DNA from: Rheum nobile
Taxonomy: Eukaryota; Streptophyta; Magnoliopsida; Caryophyllales; Polygonaceae
Direction of reading: 5' to 3'
DNA: 64,000 nucleotides
Assembly: GCA_027886185.1 (NCBI GenBank)
Contig: WOAB01000056.1
Span: forward strand, 15,252,001-15,316,000
Position 1 is the first letter of the stretch. The number at the start of each line of letters is the position of its first letter. Shown piece by piece: positions 21,779 through 32,385 of the stretch. The translations under genes were made by a program, and so were the position numbers. The notes beneath the pieces are model-generated. The model had not been told where the DNA came from. It saw only the letters and a program-made list of their open reading frames with translations, and did no database searches.

Positions 21779-22710
21779 TAGGGCTGAGCACGGTTCGGTT
21801 AAACCGAAAATTTTAACCGAACCGGACCGAAAAAACCGAACCAAACCGAAATCGAAATAATTCGGTTCGGTTTTCGGTTTCAATATTTTTGAGCTTCGGT
21901 TTTCGGTTCGGTTCGATTAAACCGATTTTGTTTTTTAAAAAAAGTTGTGTGGATTGTGGGCCAGTGTGATAGTGGATATATTGTTGCTATTTGGGCCATA
22001 TAACTAAAGCCCATATGCCATCACCTTCCTTCCTTCGTCATCACCCTCGATCATTCAACGTTTCAACCCTAAACCCTCCTCCTCCGATCTTTGCGGTGGC
22101 TGCGCAGCCTGCGCCTGGCTGGCTGGTGCTTGCGGCTTGCCTGCTTTGCAAATCACCCATCCACCTCCATCGCCTCGAGTCCCGACGGAAGACGCCCTAA
22201 CCTCCATCGCCGGATTCGCCGCGATGCCAAGCCGCCAAGATTATCACCACCGCCTGCTACCATCCGCCTCCAGTTCTCCACCGCCATGCTTCTTCTTCTT
22301 TCTTCACGAAACTAACTTCTATGGCCAATTGGCCATTTCCTGATTTCCATGTGCTGCTTCTTTCTTCACATGATTAACGTCCAATTGCTCATATATATAT
22401 ACAGGAATCAAATAATTTTTTAAAACTTCACAGCTTACTCTACTTTACTTTTTGGTTTATGTAAGTTAATTTAATTAAATTCATACGGAAATCGGAATTA
22501 GGGAGTGCTAAATAATGGAAGTGCAACTGGCCTTCATGTGTATCAGTTTTTTCGGTTTTTACCCAAACCGAACCGAACCGGATTCGGGTCAAACCGAACC
22601 GATCCAATATAATTCGGTTTGGTTTTCGGTTCAATTTTTTAAGAGTTTCGGTTTTCGGTTTTTTCGGTTAGGTTCGGTTCGGTCCGGTTCTGAACCGATG
22701 CTCACCCCTA
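21779..22710. mobile_element. non-autonomous hAT element
   Basis: Perfect 8-bp duplications TATACAAC (21771-21778, 22711-22718) flank ends TAGGGCTGAGCA and TGCTCACCCCTA, the usual hAT form. Both subterminal regions are packed with GGTTCGGTT/AACCGAAC repeats. At 932 bp it has no transposase. The interior (21990-22340) is GC-rich with short open frames and resembles a host 5' leader and first exon (AAACCCTCCTCCTCC, then Pro/Ala-rich codons), possibly captured. Confidence 0.85.
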
Positions 22711-23720
22711 TATACAACCTATTATAATATCATATTTTAATCACATCATTTATAAAATCTGTTCCCAAACGAAAACCACATTTCATTCCAATTTAATTAA
22801 CAATCAAAATAATTGATAACTAAAGGAAATATGGAATGATTAAGCAAGAGTGAACCGCCACTTGCCTTAATTAGACGAATTGACGATGTCGGGTTCTGGG
22901 ATCTGGAAACTCGAATCTGAATACGGATTCCTACAACGACGACGGGATATAAGACGAAACCCTAAGTTAGATACGACACAACATGGAGATACGAAATAAA
23001 ACAGATAATCGAAACAAACGAAGGGAGAACGGCAGTTCCGCGGTCGCATAAGGTATTTCCGAGGTCGCGGAAAACCCATCCCGACACCAGCTCGAAACAG
23101 AGCTTTGGCCTTACCGGCGGCGACGAGCTCGGGTTCTCGCTCTTGGACGCTTGCGCAGCACCCCACCCCTCCTGGCTTCACAACGGTGACGACTAGGAAC
23201 TCCGGCGACCCCTGCAAACTCTGGCAAGGCTCCGACGAACTCGAGGACTCCGGCGAAAGCACAAAAATGAGAGGGAGAAGGGAGATCTGATGGATGAAGG
23301 TTGAGGCTGCCCTCGACCTCTATATATAGGGAGGAAGGAGAACTATAACGCTCAGCACACCAAACGCCTCGCCTCCCCCGCCGGCGAAATGACAGCAACC
23401 CAAACGGCGAAACGCGGGGAAGACGATGAACAGTTTCCGCGATCGCGGATTGACTTCCGCGGTCGCGGAAATGTCACGAATGCACCCCTTTTCCTCAGGT
23501 CGTGGCTTCGCTCAATGCATGCTAAATTAATATTTATAGCACTATATAAAAATATTCTAAGACCCGATAATACATTAAACATATATTATAACGTTCAAGA
23601 AACTATTATAGAGATCTTTGAAGTTATAGAAATTCTGAATACGCCAAACGCGTCTTGCTTACAGAACGAGGGTTCGGAAAAATTACCCAAATACCCTTAC
23701 TGAACTTGAGGGGTATTACA

Positions 23721-24338
23721 AGTGGAGTATACTGAAATTCTATTACAAGATCAATGACAAAATCCTTAAATCCCTAAATTCTATATCAAGCTTGTTCACT
23801 TATCTGATTTTGCTTATGGGTTCTATGAACCCTGAATTCCAAAATCCCTAAATCCCCAAATTTCAAAACAACCCTAACCCTCTAAATCCATCGATCTGAA
23901 ATATATTACACACCTTAGTTTGGAGCCCCACCGATTGTTGAAAACCGATGAGCCGACGAGCCACCGCTGACGAGCCCCACTCTCGCTGACGCCCGTTGCC
24001 TTGCTCACCGCGCCGCCTTGCTCACCGCACCGTCTTGCTCACCGCGCCGCCTTGCTCGCCGGAGTCGGGAACCAGGAGCAGGTCGAGTTGATGGATGTAT
24101 TCTCGGTGGTTTGGACGACAGAGAGACGATGAAGGGAGCAAAGAGAAGAGGGTCGAGGTGAGGTTTGAGGATTGTTTTCTGGGATTTTTTTTTTAAATAG
24201 ACAGATCCATTAGAAGAGTAACGATAGGGCATTTCGCAAAAAAAAAACCAAACCTCGGGGTTACCTGGCGAAATATGCAAAAAAGTGGGGTATCTCGCGA
24301 AATTTACCATACCTCGGGGTTACTAGGCGAAAAATCCG
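23721..24338. mobile_element. MULE right arm
   Basis: Resumes after the AGTGG duplication. It holds a TTTGGGGATTTAGGG-type segment that mirrors the left arm (8615-8640 versus the inverse of 23840-23870), a GC-rich stretch with four short 'CTCACCGCxCCG' repeats (24000-24060), then the terminal inverted repeat (24190-24338). Confidence 0.7.
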
Positions 24339-24347
24339 TTATATGTT

Positions 24348-25629
24348 TTATTTTTTTATAAATATGATATTATATTTATATCTTTTCTTTATGTACGTAT
24401 TTTATTATGTACTAAAAACTACTTAATTAAATTAAATAAATTTTAATATGTACTTCAATTTATTTAACTAAATTTAACAATTTTATATGTACTTAATACT
24501 ACTTAACTGAATTTAAATAATTTTAGTAATTTATTGACCGAACAACATGATATTTTCAAACTACTTAACTAATTTTAGTATGTACTTAAAAGTTACTTAA
24601 CAAAATTTAACTAAGTTTAGCATGTACTTAAAGGTATTTAACTTAATTTAACTAATTTTAGTATGTAATTAAGAATATTTAACTACACTTCAAATAATTT
24701 TAGCAATACTTATTCAATATTGGTATATACCAACTAAAATTTAATATGCTTTATATTAGACTGTTATAACGTATATATGGAGTTACGTATGCCCATCCTA
24801 TATGTGAATATTTTTTTTTTGGGTCAATATGTAAACATATATTACACGTGTTGCTACCAGTGCCCATTGGGCATGGGTACTCATTTGGCCCCCTTCCATT
24901 GCCTATTGGGAATAGGATAGTGTTTTGGATCCCAAAAAAACTTAAAACAAAGGGCAATTTCGTCCATTCATCAAATCAGTGAATATATTAAATTTAAATG
25001 GGTGAGAATAAGTACCCTGAATTATAATTGATTCAAGAAGGCTTATGACATTGTCAATTGAGCCTTCATCTTTGAGGCACTCAATGGGATAGGTTTTACT
25101 CGAGGATGATTTGTTGGATCGGAGAATATATCGGAAGTCTAGTTCATACATGATCCTACTCTTGCACAATGCCTTAATAGAAGGTTTATCCGGATCCGGT
25201 TCCAGTTTTGTCCGGTTCAGTGGAACTGAGAGCCATGTCTAAATGTACTAGTCATAATCCTACACGTATATATTACATTATTGCTCCTTTATTGGTTGCG
25301 ATGGTGTTGTGTCTGTGTTTTTGGAATTGGCCTATTAGATGAGTTTAAGGAGGTTGTAGTAGATGAATGTAACTTAATTTTACCATTTTTATAAATATGA
25401 GCTCTCATGATTATTGAAGATTAATAATCTGAATTTAATGTTTTCTTCATTTCAAGTTGTAATGTTGAACATCAACTAGATTTTTTTAAAATTAAGCTTG
25501 TAGATTTGTTTTAACTCTAGCTACTTATTCAACTTCAACTTCAATTACTCATTCAAATCCAATTCCTATATCAGCTGAATATATCGAACAAAACAAAATA
25601 TATTTAAGCAAAGCTGTATAAAACCACAA
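24348..25629. other. AT-rich non-genic stretch
   Basis: 24360-24720 holds decayed repeats of a unit around TTTTAGTATGTACTTAA at roughly 45-60-bp spacing. The rest has no open frame above about 75 codons and no recognised element. Confidence 0.6.
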
Positions 25630-25815
25630 AAAGGGTGTTGTCAAATGGTAGAAATTTCATTGACTTACAACAAAGCCATATCATGTGTTTGACCCTTGCA
25701 GTGAGCACTTTCAAATGTTTTACTTTTCTTCATAGTTGTCTTGTTTCCAAAATATATGGGGCCCGTCTCTTTACCCATATTTTTTGCCTTTCGCCTAGCT
25801 AGTCCTTTATTTTTT
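25630..25815 (+). repeat. direct repeat left of element A
   Basis: About 185 bp from GTGTTGTCAAATGG to CTAGCTAGTCCTTTATTTT match 38972-39160 in the same orientation at roughly 75-80% by eye. The two copies bracket element A, but the right copy is about 780 bp from its end, so this is not the target duplication. Confidence 0.7.
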
Positions 25816-25826
25816 ATTTATTTTTA

Positions 25827-26402
25827 GGCAATGGCTATATGCACGCGATTTTATGTCTAAATATACGCGAAACTGTGCGCGTAGCTTAGCAGCATGGTTT
25901 CGTGCGCTCAAAAGCTACGCGCACAGGGGTATAATGGCCATTTTTGAAAAGTCTGGGTAATATTGGTGCGCGTAACTTATGCGCACAAAGTGATCCCTGA
26001 CAAAGCTATGCGTGTGACTTATGCGCTTGGTGCCATAATATTTTTTTAATTTTTTTTTCAAGTTTATCTGGTGCAAGTAAGTTATGCACACCATACTATA
26101 AAAAAGTGCACTTTTTTCCATAATCATGTAGAGAATTTCAATACGAGTCCGTACATATAAAATTCGTCCAAAACGGACATCGTTTGCCCCTCCAAAAGCC
26201 CAAAAAACGAGGTCTTCATACCCATTTTTTTTATAATTTGGTGTCCAGCATATAGCGCATTGTAGTGATTTTTTTTGTATTTTCTGCATTTTTCTACTAT
26301 AATTTTGTATAAAATTTTAATGTGAGTCCGTACATATAAAATTCATCCAAACCGAATATCATTTTCCCTTCCAAAAAGCCAAAAAACAAGAATAAAAACT
26401 TT
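25827..26402. repeat. left TIR of element A
   Basis: Outer 270 bp hold spaced short inverted motifs of the type GTGCGCGTAGCTTA / AAGCTACGCGCAC. A block at 26115-26215 (GAGTCCGTACATATAAAATT in its middle) is shared with element B. A diverged second copy of that block follows at about 26295-26392. Confidence 0.85.
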
Positions 26403-27571
26403 AGAAACTATAGTATATAAGTAATATATTTTGTAATACTTAACTATAATACATATAGTATAGTATATAAGTTAAACATTATGGTTAAGTATTTAACTAT
26501 TTATGAATTTATTACTTATATACTATAGTTATGTATTATAGTTACGTATTATGAACTTATTACTTATATACTATAGTTACACATTATGGTTAAGTATTAT
26601 GAACTTATTACTTATAAAGTACATCTATGCATTATAGTTAGGTATTACGAACTTATTACTTATATACTTTAGTTACACATTATGGTTAAGTATTATGAAC
26701 TTATTACTTATATACTATAATTATGTATTATAGTTCAGTATTACAAAATATATTAGTTATAAAGTATAGTTATGCATTATAATTAAGTATCACGTACTTA
26801 TTACTTATATACTATAGTTAAACATTATGCTTAAGTATTTATGAATTTATTACTTATATACTATAGTTATGTATTATAGTTAAGTATTATGAACTTATTA
26901 CTTATATACTATAGTTATACATTATGGTTAAGTATTATGAACTTATTACTTATAAAGTACAACTATGCATTATAGTTAAGTATTACGAACTTATTACTTA
27001 TATACTATAGTTATGTATTATAGTTAAGTATTATGAACTTATTACTTATATACTATAGTTACACATTATGGTTAAGTATTATGAACTTATTACTTATATA
27101 CTATAGCTATGTATTATAGTTAAGTATTACAAAATATATTAGTTATAAAGTATAGTTATGCATTATAATTAAGTATTACGTACTTATTACTTATATACTA
27201 TAGTTAAACATTATGGTTAAGTATTTATGGATTTATTACTTATATACTATAGTTATGTATTATAGTTAAGTATTATGAACTTATTACTTATATACTATAG
27301 TTATACATTATGGTTAAGTATTATGAACTTATTACTTATAAAGTACACCTATGCATTATAGTTAAGTATTACGAACTTATTACTTATATACTATAGTTAT
27401 GTATTATAGTTAAGTATTATGAACTTATTACTTATATACTATAGTTACACATTATGGTTAAGTATTATGAACTTATTACTTATAAAGTATAGCTATGCAT
27501 TATAGTTAAGTATTACGAACTTATTACTTATATACTATAGTTATGTATTATAGTTAAGTATTACAAACTTA
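26403..27571. repeat. 48-bp satellite array, first part
   Basis: About 24 tandem monomers built on TTACTTATATACTATAGTTA and GTTAAGTATTATGAACTTA. Higher-order variation is visible, e.g. variants with ACAAAATATATTAGTTATAAAG recur at about 26740, 27130 and after the insertions. The first 60 bp are inverted relative to the rest. Confidence 0.95.
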
Positions 27572-28239
27572 CACTACTACAAAAAACACTTTTTAGCCCG
27601 GGCGTTTTCCATTATATAGCCCGGATATAGCTAAAAAGGGTCCGGGCTAATGATTGGTGTGATAATAGACCAAATAGCCCGGACCCATTGTCACACGCTC
27701 GTGCTATAATCTTCACATAATTTCCCGGTTGAACTTCACTTAATAGCCCGGATGTCTACAATACATGTCCGGGCTAAAAAGTCCAAAATTTTCAAGTTGA
27801 ACTTCACTTAATAGCCCGGGCGTGTACAATACATGTCCGGGCTAAAAAGTCCAAAATTTCCAAGCTATATAGTAGGCATATATTTGTGGTTATATAGCTC
27901 TGACTTATAATGTCCGGGCTATATAGTATTAATTTTTTTCCCATAATATTTTTATTTATTGCCTATTTGAATACCCTGTTTATATACTTCGCTGTATTTT
28001 ACTGCATTGTACCAATATTTAACTCACACTAGAGAATAGAAACATTTATAACTGATAAACCAGATAGTATAGATCCCAAACACTGTGAGTTACAATATCA
28101 TTCTTCATATAATTTAGCAAAGTACTCCTAATAGAAGTTCACAACTTAACACATACTGAAAGAAAACAACTAATTCTATGCCTTCTACCAATACCACTTG
28201 TGATTCTTCATCTATGTTGACAACTTTAGAGATAAATAC

Positions 28240-28321
28240 CGTCTACAGGCTAATAAATGCTCGTTACTCGGATTATTAAGGGCATTTCCTCTGAATGTAA
28301 GAAGCCCCATGCTCCTCGTAC
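28240..28321 (-). pseudogene. last exon of the captured TIFY-like gene (tentative)
   Basis: A consensus acceptor TTTTGCAG precedes it on the minus strand, and joining it to the previous exon keeps the frame for DRYEEHGASYIQRKCP before a TAA. I do not recognise this tail in known TIFY proteins; it may be a neutral or frame-shifted exon. Confidence 0.4.
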
Positions 28322-28786
28322 CTGCAAAATTATGACAGTGAGTGAGATTAGTAGTTTGGTCAACAAAGATGATATTTGATATGTTGTTTCCTGATGGTAT
28401 AAATACTACCAAAGGATATAATCAATTTTCAGTTCTTAGGAATTCAGTGATTCAAGGTTGGCAATGTTTGGCTGAGTTCATCATCATTCAGGGGAATGAG
28501 ATGGCAACATGATAAACCAAACAGAAACATGTACTACTTTGTATCCGCTACAGCAAAAAAACAGTAATGGCTAACTAGCCTTATTAATGCAAAGTGCACA
28601 AAGAACAACAAAAAAAATCCCATGAAAATGTCATGCTTTCCATAAAAGTTGAGGTCTTTTTCTATGCCAAACAATAATCTTACCAGATCTTATGAGAAAT
28701 GTGAGAAAAATCCGTGAAAATTAAGGTTCAAAATTGGAGAAAATGTTTCAAACAAGCAGAATTGATAAACGAATTATGTTATATAC

Positions 28787-28850
28787 CTGTCTTTTCTCTT
28801 CTCAAGGTATCTTTGCAACGATGCTTGTCTGCTTGTCTGACCATCAATAT
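28787..28850 (-). pseudogene. captured TIFY exon with Jas-type motif
   Basis: On the minus strand, bounded by CTTTCAG and GTATAT. Spliced to the preceding exon it codes DIDGQTSRQASLQRYLEKRK followed by DR. The SRxASLQRYLEKRKDR pattern is the Jas (CCT_2) motif of JAZ/TIFY proteins, which binds MYC factors and COI1 in JAZ repressors. The frame is intact across both splice junctions. Confidence 0.8.
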
Positions 28851-29048
28851 CTGAAAGATATTTACACATCAGCAACAAGAGAGAATGCAGAGAATGCAAT
28901 CTGTTATAAGAGACGATTGAACTAGAGAGAATACAACAAGAACAATTAGAAGCAAAGGAGAAAGAAAGCTATCCAGACCACAAGTGCGACTCAAAAGCAC
29001 AAATAACAACCAATGAAACAATAACTCATCTCCACCATCTTCACCTAC

Positions 29049-29205
29049 CAGTGTGAGAATTTGTTGGACCTGCTGGAATTAAGTTCACTTTGACACTGGA
29101 ACCAGGAAAGTGGCTGGAAGTGCCCCGCTGTGCAAAGCATCCATCAACTGGCTCATCTGGAAAGAAATGAACAGAGCTAGCAGCAAGCTGTCTAATGGCT
29201 CATGC
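29049..29205 (-). pseudogene. captured TIFY exon, region after the TIFY domain
   Basis: Bounded by CTGCAG and GTAGGT on the minus strand; 157 nt. Reads A-stop-AIRQLAASSVHFFPDEPVDG then CFAQRGTSSHFPGSSVKVNL. ADKxxAIxxLA at the junction is the normal end of the TIFY domain. The stop is TGA where CGA (Arg) would be expected, a likely CpG transition. The frame is otherwise open. Confidence 0.75.
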
Positions 29206-29280
29206 CTGCAGACCCATAATCAAAGTATCAAATTGCAATACATGTGACAAGAGCATTACCAGCAAATGTAAGGAATGTAC

Positions 29281-29371
29281 CTTATCAGCTGGCACCTCAT
29301 AAAAAACACTAACCTTTCCAGAGTAGAAGATTGTCATTTGCCCAACTGGCAATTTTAACATATCTGCGTCT
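29281..29371 (-). pseudogene. captured TIFY domain exon
   Basis: Bounded by GGTTATAG and GTACAT on the minus strand; 91 nt. Reads DADMLKLPVGQMTIFYSGKV then SVFYEVPADK. This is the start and core of a TIFY (ZIM) domain with the signature T-I-F-Y intact; the domain mediates dimerisation and NINJA binding in JAZ proteins. Together with the Jas-type motif this points to a TIFY/JAZ-group donor; TIFY8 is a guess only. Confidence 0.85.
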
Positions 29372-30270
29372 CTATAACCAAAATGCCAAGAATTTAGCAC
29401 TCCATATTTTGATTTTATTTTAATGTCATGAACACATGTTAAGAGCTCTAGAAAATGCGATTCCCATACACCTGTAGCAAACAAGGACAACAGAAAGAAA
29501 CACTAACAGATGGCAGTGTCTAGCAGATCTCATAAATACAAAATTTAAGTTCTCTTGTCAATTACTGCATGTTAAAATCACTCATAGCTATCAAATATCA
29601 ACTAGTGTGCTTGATAAGACATGTAAACGGTAGTTGATATATGACCTAATGAGGTGATCTTGTGTTCATAACAAAGTCGTGATAAGTTGGCTACATTGAT
29701 TATAATATAGCACAGTAATGAACAGAATACTTAGATGCCTTTATAATATACATCACAAAATCTGCCTTTATAATATACATCACAAAATTCAGAAATGAGA
29801 ACATAATCTACGAAGGAGATTCTTCATTCCTCTCCCACAGCTTACTCCTCAGCCCAATGTAACAATAAATAATATAATCATACAATCAAGCTGAAAAAGT
29901 AATCGATGGAGGTGAAAACTAGGCAGGGAACATTAGTAGGACATATCCTATTACAGATATACTTGTGATTTCCAAAAATATATATTCGCATAAGAACCCA
30001 TATTGCAAAAACTAACATTGTATACATCTAGCCATTATGAATCCATAGATTTATTCCTTCAAATCCGAAAAGCAATACCATCATTGCAATTTAATATTTA
30101 ACTTGGGTACAAAAATTGGCCTAACTCAACTTTCGGTGGCATTATATATCTTCTTCACCGAGTTTATGATCCCACAAGCATACACAGTAAATGCAAGACA
30201 AAAAACAAATTATGATAACAACACTAATTTATATATATATATATTTTTTTAAATGAGAATGGTATCAAAC

Positions 30271-30632
30271 CTGAGAGAATAAGCTCTGTCATCGGCCCAT
30301 TGCTCTCATCCTTGTTTGCTTTCCTCCTATCCCCAATCCCTCCACCACCGAACTCCCCCCTTGCAATCTTTGTGCAGACCTCCAATCCTCCATGAACAGA
30401 AGAGGAGGCAACAACCTAGGGTTCAAATTAACATGAGAATAGTAGTATTATAAATAAGCTGGATCAGACCTCAGCTCCTCCTCTGATATAACTCCATTCC
30501 CATTCTTACTAGTAAAATCAGAGAAAGAGCTGCTGTTTCCAAATAATCCCCCAATTGCATTCAGCGAACCCTCAACAGTGGGAGGTGATGAGCCACTTCT
30601 ATACAAATTCAACTCGCGCTCAACAACATTTT
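30271..30632 (-). pseudogene. captured Pumilio (APUM) N-terminal exon
   Basis: The minus strand reads VVERELNLYRSGSSPPTVEG, SLNAIGGLFGNSSSFSDF, EEELRSDPAYL-stop-YYYSHV, NLNPRLLPPLLFMEDWRSAQ, RLQGGSS. Plant Pumilio proteins have this conserved stretch (ELNLYRSGSAPPTVEGS ... SEEELRSDPAYLSYYYSNVN ... PPPLLSKEDWRFAQRLQGG) ahead of the RNA-binding repeats. A TAA replaces a Ser codon and there is a frame change near 30325. The exon ends at a good donor (CTCAG|GTTTGA). Pumilio binds 3' UTRs of mRNAs; the binding repeats themselves are not here. Confidence 0.9.
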
Positions 30633-30699
30633 AGGGTTTTAGGGCTTTTTCAATTTCTGAATTTACAACTACAAATCTAAATCAGGGAGGTTATATGGT

Positions 30700-31010
30700 T
30701 CAAGACATACCTTAGGGTGGATAGCATGCCGTAATTGACGCCGAAATTAGAGTCGTCAGAGATGGAGTCGCCGGATCGAACGAGGAAGGAGATGGAGGGG
30801 CCGGATCGAACGAGCAAGGAGATGGAGGGGCCGGAGATGCAGCGCGCCGGCTGGAGGGACGAGTCGGAAAGGAAGCGCCGGTGGAGTTGTGTAGTCGGGG
30901 AACGGGGAAGGAGACGGAAGGAGGCGCTGGTGGAGTTGTGTAGTCTGGGAAGGAGGCGTCGGTCGGGGAAGGAGACGGAAGGAGCTATGCGCCAGTGAAT
31001 TTTGAAGGAG
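30700..31010. other. GC-rich 5' segment inside CACTA 1
   Basis: Glu/Arg-codon-rich plus-strand frame (30735-30998) made largely of short repeats such as GGCCGGATCGAACGAG and GGAGACGGAAGGAG. On the minus strand, the sense of the captured exons, it would be a leader upstream of the Pumilio exon. I do not think it codes a protein. Confidence 0.5.
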
Positions 31011-31342
31011 TAAAAGCTTTTACTTACGTGGTTAATTACGACAAAATAGCCCGGGCAAAATAGCCCGGATGTTTCGTAACCGGCTTATTTTAATGTGGGT
31101 TAATATAGAACACGATAAAATAGCCCGGATATTTAAAAAAAAAACACGCCCGGGCTATTAAGTTTTGACTCTTTTAAAATAAATTTGTTTTTAGCCCGGG
31201 CTTCTCTACAACGGTCTGGGCTAATATGTTATCTTTCTTAAATAGCCCGACTTCTTCTGATGTATCAGGACTTTATATCACGGATAATTAGGATCCGGGC
31301 TAAATAATCACGGGCTAAAAAGCATTTTTTGTAGTAGTGTTA

Positions 31343-31869
31343 TTACTTATATACTATAGTTACACATTATGGTTAAGTATTATGAACTTATTACTTATAT
31401 ACTGTAGTTATGTATTATAGTTAAGTATTATGAACTTATTACTTATATACTATAGTTACACATTATGGTTAAGTATTATGAACTTATTACTTATAAAGTA
31501 CAACTATGCATTATAGTTAAGTATTACGAACTTATTACTTATATATTATAGTTACACATTATGATTAAGTATTATGAACTTATTACTTATATACTATAGT
31601 TATGTATTATAGTTAAGTATTACAAAATATATTAGATATAAAGTATAGTTATGCATTATAATTAAGTATTACGTAATTTTTACTTATATACTATAGTTAA
31701 ACATTATGGTTAAGTATTTATGAATTTATTACTTATATACTATAGTTATGTATTATAGTTAAGTATTATGAACTTATTACTTACATACTATAGTTACACA
31801 TTATGATTAAGTATTATAAACTTAATACTTATAAAGTATAGCTATGCATTATAGTTAAGTATTACGAAC
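31343..31869. repeat. 48-bp satellite array, middle part
   Basis: About 11 monomers between CACTA 1 and CACTA 2, same orientation and phase as the first part. Confidence 0.95.
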
Positions 31870-32241
31870 TTACACTACTATAATATTGAGCAAATGAAAC
31901 GGTTGAAGGCAGCGGTTGTACGATTAGGAAGCGGTTTAGGGTAGCGGTTCACCTGTTGCAGCGGTTGTTGCGGCGGTTTTGTGTAATGTAGCGGTTAGTA
32001 TTAGCCGTTTAGTAAAAAAACAACGTTTTTTCGAGCGGTTGTATAATATGAATCTAATGAAGCAGTTTGTTTCACCTAATGCAGCGGCTTATGAATTAAA
32101 GAAGAAAACCTATTGAAGCGGTTTGAGGGATCTATTGCAGCGGTTGTGTGGCCCGCTTTTATCCGCGCCCTAATTGTTTCCCCGCTTCAGATCGAAGACA
32201 GAAATCAGGTCACGCGGGCTCTCGACAAATAGTGGCGCCAT

Positions 32242-32385
32242 CGATTCTCTTCCTCTGCCACCGTATGTAGCACCACCGCTACCGCCGTCGTTTATCTTCC
32301 TCTGCCGCTGTATGTAGCACCACCGCTACCGCCGTCGTTTCTCTTCCTCTGCCGCCGTATGCAGCACCACCGCCGCCGTCAACTA
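32242..32385. repeat. three copies of a 47-bp GC-rich minisatellite
   Basis: Unit TCTTCCTCTGCCGCCGTATG plus GCACCACCGCTACCGCCGTC, three times, in a segment that resembles a 5' leader (followed by TCTCCCTCTCTCCCC and an intron-like GTTAGG at 32465). Confidence 0.8.

Larger units (their letters stand above)
9090..23720 (-). mobile_element. gag-only Ty3/gypsy retrotransposon with 2.2-kb LTRs
   Basis: Flanked by 5-bp duplications AGTGG (9085-9089, 23721-23725). The 3' LTR (minus sense) is 9090-11313 and the 5' LTR is 15401-23720, interrupted by two later insertions; without them it is about 2.19 kb. The internal part (11314-15400, 4.1 kb) holds only gag pieces on the minus strand. I see no protease, RT, RNase H or integrase, so it is non-autonomous. 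Primer-binding and polypurine sites are present at the expected ends. Confidence 0.85.
15401..23720 (-). mobile_element. 5' LTR of the gag-only gypsy element, interrupted twice
   Basis: LTR segments are 15401-15957, 21142-21778 and 22711-23720. The interruptions are the gag-protease element at 15958-21141 and the hAT element at 21779-22710, each with its own target duplication. A TATA-like box CCCTATATATAGAGG is near 23318-23332 on the minus strand. Confidence 0.85.
8116..24338. mobile_element. Mutator-like element (MULE) with long terminal inverted repeats, split by nested insertions
   Basis: The left end CGGATTTTTCGCCTGGTAAC and the inverted right end CGGATTTTTCGCCTAGTAAC start inverted repeats of at least 150 bp (about 90% alike), with weaker similarity for several hundred bases more. 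Perfect 9-bp duplications TTATATGTT flank it (8107-8115, 24339-24347). A 9-bp duplication with long TIRs is the mark of the Mutator superfamily. No transposase (MURA) is visible, so it is non-autonomous. The element proper is about 1.6 kb; the rest is the gypsy element at 9090-23720. Confidence 0.88.
27572..31339 (-). mobile_element. CACTA element 1 with captured Pumilio and TIFY exons
   Basis: Ends CACTACTACAAAAAACAC and, inverted, CACTACTACAAAAAATGC; target duplication TTA (27569-27571, 31340-31342). Both subterminal regions (27590-27940, 31035-31320) carry repeats of TAGCCCGG/CCGGGCTA in both orientations, the expected transposase-binding repeats. No TNP1/TNP2 gene; the 3.8 kb interior holds minus-strand host exons, so it is a gene-capturing, non-autonomous CACTA. 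Confidence 0.92.

Noticed and set aside
30735..30998. Glu/Arg-rich plus-strand frame in CACTA 1
   Set aside because: Made of short GA-rich repeats and opposite to the captured exons.
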